Shown here: in pieces, positions 16,911 to 21,047 of the stretch
Layout of the letters: every line of letters starts with the position of its first letter
Numbering within the stretch: the first letter of the stretch is position 1
Source of the DNA: Bacteroidota bacterium
Lineage (GTDB): Bacteria; Zhuqueibacterota; JdFR-76; DREG01
Direction: 5' to 3'
Assembly: GCA_030624545.1 (NCBI GenBank)
Contig: JAUXJX010000001.1
Span: 1 to 21,047 of the forward strand
DNA: 21,047 nucleotides
Notes under the pieces: generated by a model
Databases searched by the model: none
What the model saw: only the letters and a program-made list of their open reading frames with translations
Told to the model about the DNA's origin: nothing
Program-made: the position numbers and the translations under genes

Positions 16911-19280
16911 ATGCAGGCATTTCAGACGCGAAAACTTGACTTTGAGCCACGCAGGGGAGTGTATGTCAAGATCACCGACTTGCTGGATGACAAGGAATTT
17001 GCGGTCGAACCTGAGCTTATCGACTATATGGAAGATCTGGATCTCATCTATAGGACATTGTGTGGGATTCTCTTTAATTTTGTGCCGCAGTCCGGGCATC
17101 CCGGCGGCAGTATTTCTTCGGGCCGCATAGTAGAGTGCCTGCTCTATCACACAATGAATTATAACATGGGCGATCCGGACGATCGTGCTGCAGACATCAT
17201 CTCTTATGCTGCGGGGCATAAGGCCATGGGTTTGTACTCCATGTGGGCGCTACGCAACGAGCTAATTCGCCAATACGACGAAAGTCTGCTGCCAAGCGAC
17301 ATACGCAAACAGATGCGGCTGGAGGATTTGTTGGGCTTTCGGCGCAATCCTACGCAGCGCACTCCCCTGTTCAAGCAATTCCAGGCCAAGCCTCTGGACG
17401 GGCATCCGTCGCCCCTGGTGCCATTCGTAAAATTGTCTACCGGAGCTTCCGGCGTTGGCGTGGCCTCTTCATTCGGACTGGGTTTTGCCGCGCGCGACTA
17501 CTTCGGCAAGGACGCCCCGTTTGTGCATTTAATCGAGGGCGAAGGCGGCTTGACCCCCGGACGTACTCATGAAGCCATGTCCGCCGCCTCAACCGCCCAG
17601 GTAAACAATATTGTCCTTCATCTGGATTGGAATCAGGCATCAATCGACTCCGATCATGTCTGTCGCGAAGATGGAAAGCCGGGAGAATATGTGCAATGGG
17701 CTCCCATGGAATATGCCTATCTGCATGACTGGAACGTAATCCAGGTTCCGGACGGCTTCGATTTTCGCCAGATTCTCGCCGCACAAAGACTGGCAACGCG
17801 CACGCTTAACGATCAGCCCACTTTCATTGTGTATCGCACCATTAAGGGCTGGCAGTATGGTATCGAAGGAAAGGGCTCCCACGGTGCGGGTCACAAGTTC
17901 TGCTCGGATGAATTCTATGCCTTCATGAAACCGTTTGAAGATCGCTATCAGATCCAATTTCCACGATTCAGCGGAGAAAAGACGGACGACAACATTGAGA
18001 AGGTTTACTATGAATATCTAATGGTCATTCGGGACACTCTGACCAAAGTCCCGGAACTGGTGCAGGCGCTGGGCAAGAATCTGCAAAATTCCGCCGCAAG
18101 GCTGTCGGGATTGAGCCGAAAGCCGAGGCCCAACGTTCCGGAAGTTTCCAGACTATATGGCTTCAAACCGGATGAAATTCCAACTGAAATGATCACTCCT
18201 CCTGGTGAAGCAACCACACTGCGCGCTTCCCTGGGAAGCGTTCTCAATTATCTGAATAAAGCTTCCGGCGGCGCGGTGTTTGCCTGTGCTGCCGACCTGC
18301 TGGGTTCCACCAGCATTAAAGACACGAATATAGGCTTTTCGGATGGCTTTTGGAATGCGGTCTCCAATTCCGAGTCGCGGTTGCTGGCCATTGGCGGAAT
18401 CTGTGAGGACTCTATGGGGGCGCTGGTGTCGGGAATTTCTGCCTTTGGGAAGGCCATAGGCGCCGCTTCTTCTTACGGAGCCTTTATCGCTGCCCTGGAG
18501 CACATCCCGGCAAGGCTGCATGGCATCGGGCAGCAGGCCGCACGGGACTACAACGATGCTCCCTTCAATCCCTTTCTCCTGGTTTGTGCCCACGTGGGAT
18601 TGAAAACCGGCGAAGACGGGCCGACCCATGCCGATCCGCAGCCGCTGCAGCTGCTTCAGGAGAACTTTCCGCCAGGTGTGATGATCACATTGACGCCCTG
18701 GGATCCCAATGAGCTTTGGCCGGTGGTCATGGCAGCATTGAATCGACGTCCGGCAGTTATCGCCCCATTTGTCACCCGTCCTGTCGAAAAGATCTTCGAT
18801 AGAAAGCAACTCAATTTGCCGCCTTTGGAGGCGGCCGCAAAAGGCGTATACGCAGTTCGCAAAGCCGATACCAGCCAATCGAAATATCACGGAACGATCG
18901 TTATCCAGGGTAGCGGGGTGATGAATGCATTCGTCGAGGATGTCCTGCCCAGGCTGAATGAGAGTGGTCTCAATATGAATGTCTTCTATGTCACCAGCGC
19001 TGAGCTTTTTGAAGCACTTCCCACCGATGAACAGGAAGCTATATTCCCGCAGCGCCTCAAACAGGAAGCCATGGGAATTACCGGTTTTACCTTGCCAACG
19101 CTGCACCGCTGGATTCGTTCGGAAGAAGGTACCCGCCGCACATTGCACGCCTTTCGCCATGGCAGATTTCCGGGCAGCGGCCAGGCACACAAGGTTTTGG
19201 AAGAGGCGAATTTGCATGGAGAGGGCCAATGGCAGGCAGTTCGGGAATACGCACGCTGGATGGAGGAGCAGGGGCGTTAG
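16911..19280 (+). CDS. Transketolase / E1-like thiamine diphosphate enzyme
   Basis: A 789-aa cytoplasmic TPP-dependent enzyme with transketolase-type order: TPP pyrophosphate-binding domain, pyrimidine-binding domain, C-terminal domain. SGHPGGSIS (61-69) is the transketolase-type substrate/cofactor loop. GEGG at 210-213 and N241 in LDWNQ form the Mg-TPP motif (usually GDG...N; here Glu replaces Asp). GGICEDSMGAL carries the likely activating Glu of the pyrimidine domain, and GEDGPTHADPQ matches the transketolase GEDGPTH loop. The C-terminal part (VFYVTSAELFEAL) recalls homodimeric AceE-type E1, and the length lies between transketolase (about 660 aa) and AceE (about 890 aa). Either a sugar-phosphate ketol transfer or 2-oxoacid decarboxylation is possible. 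The start is set by AGGAGG; a TTG start at 16821 would add 30 unlikely residues. It is divergent from the esterase and convergent with the HAD gene. Confidence 0.87.
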   Translation: MQAFQTRKLDFEPRRGVYVKITDLLDDKEFAVEPELIDYMEDLDLIYRTLCGILFNFVPQSGHPGGSISSGRIVECLLYHTMNYNMGDPDDRAADIISYAAGHKAMGLYSMWALRNELIRQYDESLLPSDIRKQMRLEDLLGFRRNPTQRTPLFKQFQAKPLDGHPSPLVPFVKLSTGASGVGVASSFGLGFAARDYFGKDAPFVHLIEGEGGLTPGRTHEAMSAASTAQVNNIVLHLDWNQASIDSDHVCREDGKPGEYVQWAPMEYAYLHDWNVIQVPDGFDFRQILAAQRLATRTLNDQPTFIVYRTIKGWQYGIEGKGSHGAGHKFCSDEFYAFMKPFEDRYQIQFPRFSGEKTDDNIEKVYYEYLMVIRDTLTKVPELVQALGKNLQNSAARLSGLSRKPRPNVPEVSRLYGFKPDEIPTEMITPPGEATTLRASLGSVLNYLNKASGGAVFACAADLLGSTSIKDTNIGFSDGFWNAVSNSESRLLAIGGICEDSMGALVSGISAFGKAIGAASSYGAFIAALEHIPARLHGIGQQAARDYNDAPFNPFLLVCAHVGLKTGEDGPTHADPQPLQLLQENFPPGVMITLTPWDPNELWPVVMAALNRRPAVIAPFVTRPVEKIFDRKQLNLPPLEAAAKGVYAVRKADTSQSKYHGTIVIQGSGVMNAFVEDVLPRLNESGLNMNVFYVTSAELFEALPTDEQEAIFPQRLKQEAMGITGFTLPTLHRWIRSEEGTRRTLHAFRHGRFPGSGQAHKVLEEANLHGEGQWQAVREYARWMEEQGR

Positions 19281-19444
19281 GCAGTAGTTGTTTAAAATTG
19301 CGTAATCATCGCGCGGAGGAGCCAGTTGCTGCGTGACTCGATCCATGACGTGCTATGCATCTCCCACCCGAAGCCGTCTGAATGGTAGTGAGCGGCCCTT
19401 ACCGTCTCAGCGTACGGAGTAATCCCTGCGACTTCGTATTGCTG
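19281..19444. other. Convergent gap between TPP enzyme and HAD locus
   Basis: 164 bp lie between the TPP enzyme stop and the end of the extended HAD frame. I find no gene, and no clear intrinsic terminator for either direction. Confidence 0.5.
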
Positions 19445-19585
19445 TCACTCACCTTGCAGTTCTATGCCCATTTCTTCGAGACAATGATAAAGATTGGCTG
19501 GAGACTCTCCCTTGACATATCCCTCCGGACTTGGCTTCTGGCCTTCAAACATGATTCCCCACATGCCAACTCCGGTCGCTCCGGA
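19445..19585 (-). pseudogene. In-frame 3' continuation of the HAD gene beyond a TGA
   Basis: After the TGA at 19588-19586 the same frame stays open for 46 codons to a second TGA at 19447-19445. It reads SGATGVGMWGIMFEG, then about 30 residues ending LEEMGIELQGE. GA..VGM.GI.F followed by a terminal Leu/Gly-rich helix is what normally follows motif IV in HAD hydrolases, so this is the lost C-terminus of the upstream ORF. Frame and family-like residues are preserved, suggesting a recent nonsense change, a sequencing error or readthrough. It has no start codon or ribosome binding site typical of an independent gene. Confidence 0.7.
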
Positions 19586-20404
19586 TCAAGCTGACGGCTG
19601 ATTTGGGTAACCATGGATATTGTAGTGTTTGTTATCAATGAAGACAGCTCTTTCGGGAGAATCAGTTAGGCCCAGCTTCTCCAAGACTATCCTGTAGATC
19701 TCGGCGCCAGGTTTCTTTGTATTGAAGGTTGACGAGATGAAGATGTTTTCCCTGCCCAGGATATCCAGGTATCCACACACATCCATTCGCGCACTGCCCA
19801 TCTCTATTGAGTCATCGGAAAGAACAGCCACCGTATATCCAGACTCATTGAGTTTTTGGGCGAGTCGAACTACTGCCTCATTGCACAGCGACTGCTCCCT
19901 GATTACAGCTTTCAGGGTGTTTTCCCAGGAAGCCCATTCTATCCGTGTATCAATGAGTCTGTCGATTTCCGCGTCTCCCAGTTGCGCACCCAGATCAGTA
20001 GTCCTGAGTCCCTCCTTCAGAAGTCTCCGATGATAGCCAGCATCGAATTCGTAACCGAGATCAGCATGTAGCCGAGTGACCCGTTCGCTAGCGGTTCTCA
20101 AATTGTTCTCTGTCAAGCCGAAGTCCTCACTGAATCTGTCTGCAAGGAGGATGCGAAGTGGCTTCAAGAGATCGTGACCGAGAACACCACCAACATCGAA
20201 GATCACGGTAGTGATCTCCCCTTTCTTGGGAAACACTGCTTCAGATGCTTTGAAATGCCCATCCGGATCGTCTCGGTCAAAGCTGCAGATAGGCTTATGT
20301 GTCCCAGGTGCATAGATCTCAGAGCTATACGCCGAACTGACGCTTAGGACGACCTGGGACAATAAGACCAGAATCAAGACACTGAAGGTACTTGCCCTCT
20401 TCAT
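19586..20404 (-). CDS. Exported HAD-superfamily protein, truncated by in-frame TGA
   Basis: A 272-aa product starting MKRASTFSVLILVLLSQVVL, a clear Sec-type signal peptide (about 1-27). HAD motifs: I, IFDVGGVL with nucleophile D70 (the FDxGG variant, lacking the usual second Asp at +2); II, AVLSDDS with S196; III, NTKKPGAEIY with K231; IV, AVFIDNK with D257. A helical cap lies between I and II (about 80-185), as in HAD subfamily IA. Such proteins are phosphatases or dehalogenase-like hydrolases; export is unusual and the substrate is unknown. The ORF ends 15 residues after motif IV, but the same frame continues for 46 more codons with the expected HAD tail. The TGA falls in about ten codons that look inserted between NIHG and ATGVGM. 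GGGAGG five bases before the ATG supports the start. It converges with the TPP enzyme and may be functional, truncated or a young pseudogene. Confidence 0.82.
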   Translation of the reverse strand: MKRASTFSVLILVLLSQVVLSVSSAYSSEIYAPGTHKPICSFDRDDPDGHFKASEAVFPKKGEITTVIFDVGGVLGHDLLKPLRILLADRFSEDFGLTENNLRTASERVTRLHADLGYEFDAGYHRRLLKEGLRTTDLGAQLGDAEIDRLIDTRIEWASWENTLKAVIREQSLCNEAVVRLAQKLNESGYTVAVLSDDSIEMGSARMDVCGYLDILGRENIFISSTFNTKKPGAEIYRIVLEKLGLTDSPERAVFIDNKHYNIHGYPNQPSA

Positions 20405-20974
20405 GGTAACCTCCCAATAATTATGAGAATTGAATCACTTGCAGGGTTTAACTGCCATCCGACTATCTTTCCCACAGCTTTTGCAAGCAGTGGGCAAATT
20501 GGCAATAAGCCCAACACCAGAAAACGCCTTTTTTAAACACGGCTGAATCCCTAAAGAATGCTCTCTAAATCTTGGGGTTCGCCCGCCGTTATTGACTGAA
20601 TGTTGTAAAGCCGGACAAGTCATAAAAGCCCGTGCCACGCACCAGGGCCTATCAACAGTCTTAGCAGTCCGTAAGAGGTTACCGTAAAGTATCGCTTAGA
20701 AACGTAGGGAGGTCTTCGTTGGTCGCTTAGATGCCCGTGTGCACATCTGACTTCTTTGTCCTTAGTGGTGATTAAAGGCAAATAAAATGTTTTCTACGAA
20801 AAAGTCAAGAAAAATCTGGAAAAGTTTGGACTCAATAAGATTTTTTTTATGGCCCCATTAAGCATCCTTTGAGTTTCTTTTCGTCACGAACGGGCCGCTT
20901 TTGGCTAAACCCGTTGCAGAGGGCAAAAAGTTCACACTTTTGCCAAAGTGTGAACAAAAGGTAAGGGAGGATAG
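20405..20974. other. 570-bp region with no convincing gene
   Basis: It begins with the HAD ribosome binding site (GGGAGG at 20410-20415 on the minus strand). A 67-codon frame at 20638-20435 (minus, GTG start) has Cys-rich, low-complexity composition and no ribosome binding site; it looks like a non-coding repeat relic. The rest (20640-20920) is AT-rich with an A/T run at 20808-20852. A strong hairpin at 20930-20955 ends the region. Confidence 0.55.
20920..20955 (-). terminator. Intrinsic terminator, leftward
   Basis: GTTCACACTTT (20930-20940) and AAAGTGTGAAC (20945-20955) form a perfect 11-bp stem with a 4-nt loop. Read on the minus strand the stem is followed directly by TTTTT, the layout of a Rho-independent terminator for transcription from the right. 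No such T-run follows on the plus strand. It would insulate the HAD gene from leftward transcription. Confidence 0.6.
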
Positions 20975-21047
20975 ATGTGCTGCGTGGAAATGGATTCAGT
21001 AATGGGTAGTGGATGGCCGAGCCAGTACAAAAAACCTTTGAAAAAAG
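20975..21047 (+). CDS. Possible start of a gene running off the right edge
   Basis: GGGAGG at 20965-20970 lies four bases before an ATG whose frame stays open for 24 codons to the window edge (MCCVEMDSVMGSGWPSQYKK...). Only the ribosome binding site and an open frame support it, and the fragment is too short for any family call. The leftward terminator just upstream marks a transcription-unit boundary but does not prove this start. Confidence 0.3.
   Translation, partial: MCCVEMDSVMGSGWPSQYKKPLKK

Noticed and set aside
18153..19346. Minus-strand frame of 397 codons
   Set aside because: Antisense to the TPP enzyme gene; its composition (His/Gln/Arg/Cys-rich) is typical of a shadow frame.
19571..19588. 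UGA plus hairpin in the HAD gene as a selenocysteine site
   Set aside because: The hairpin begins directly after the UGA with only a 5-bp stem, closer and smaller than bacterial SECIS elements; the UGA is not at a catalytic position, and no selenocysteine machinery is in the window. Readthrough or mutation is more plausible.
20435..20638. 67-codon minus-strand frame with several Cys
   Set aside because: GTG start without a ribosome binding site and low-quality composition; more like an intergenic repeat relic than a gene.

Overview
The window looks like a chromosomal segment of an uncultivated Gram-negative bacterium of moderate GC. Two genes encode exported proteins (cleavable or anchor-type N-termini), and the gaps hold degenerate palindromic repeats of a kind common in environmental Calditrichota/KSB1-, Zixibacteria- or Desulfobacterota-type genomes. 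The phylum is inferred only; no rRNA, tRNA or phylogenetic marker is present. I saw no CRISPR array, transposase, integrase or attachment site.

Layout. Most of the window (1-16520) is one minus-strand series, read right to left: a secreted esterase-like alpha/beta hydrolase (16520-14835), an acyl-CoA dehydrogenase (14675-13005), a mosaic of palindromic repeats (12702-12962), a giant iterative type I fatty acid/polyketide synthase (12656-3822, 2944 aa), a Sfp-type phosphopantetheinyl transferase (3780-3073), a dihydrolipoyl dehydrogenase (2803-1397), and a large uncharacterised protein that runs off the left edge (1225-1). A transketolase/E1-like thiamine diphosphate enzyme is divergent (16911-19280). 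It converges on an exported HAD-family protein (20404-19586) whose reading frame is broken by an in-frame TGA. A possible gene start at 20975 leaves the right edge.

The core is a secondary-lipid (PUFA-synthase-like) locus. The synthase reads KS-AT-KS-ACP-ACP-ACP-ACP-KR-DH in one chain, with its own PPTase 41 bp downstream. It has no recognisable enoyl reductase or thioesterase. The acyl-CoA dehydrogenase upstream is the only flavin acyl-chain oxidoreductase nearby and could supply trans oxidation/reduction or downstream chain processing (inference). The most striking direct observation is that all four tandem ACPs carry threonine (GIDT) where the phosphopantetheine-accepting serine (DS) is expected, written with three different Thr codons. 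The second KS keeps a Cys/His/His triad but has a rewritten first-His motif and a charged helical insertion.

Several computed start codons are too far upstream. Shine-Dalgarno spacing and overlap with repeats place the starts at 12656 (synthase), 14675 (ACAD), 16520 (esterase) and 16911 (TPP enzyme).
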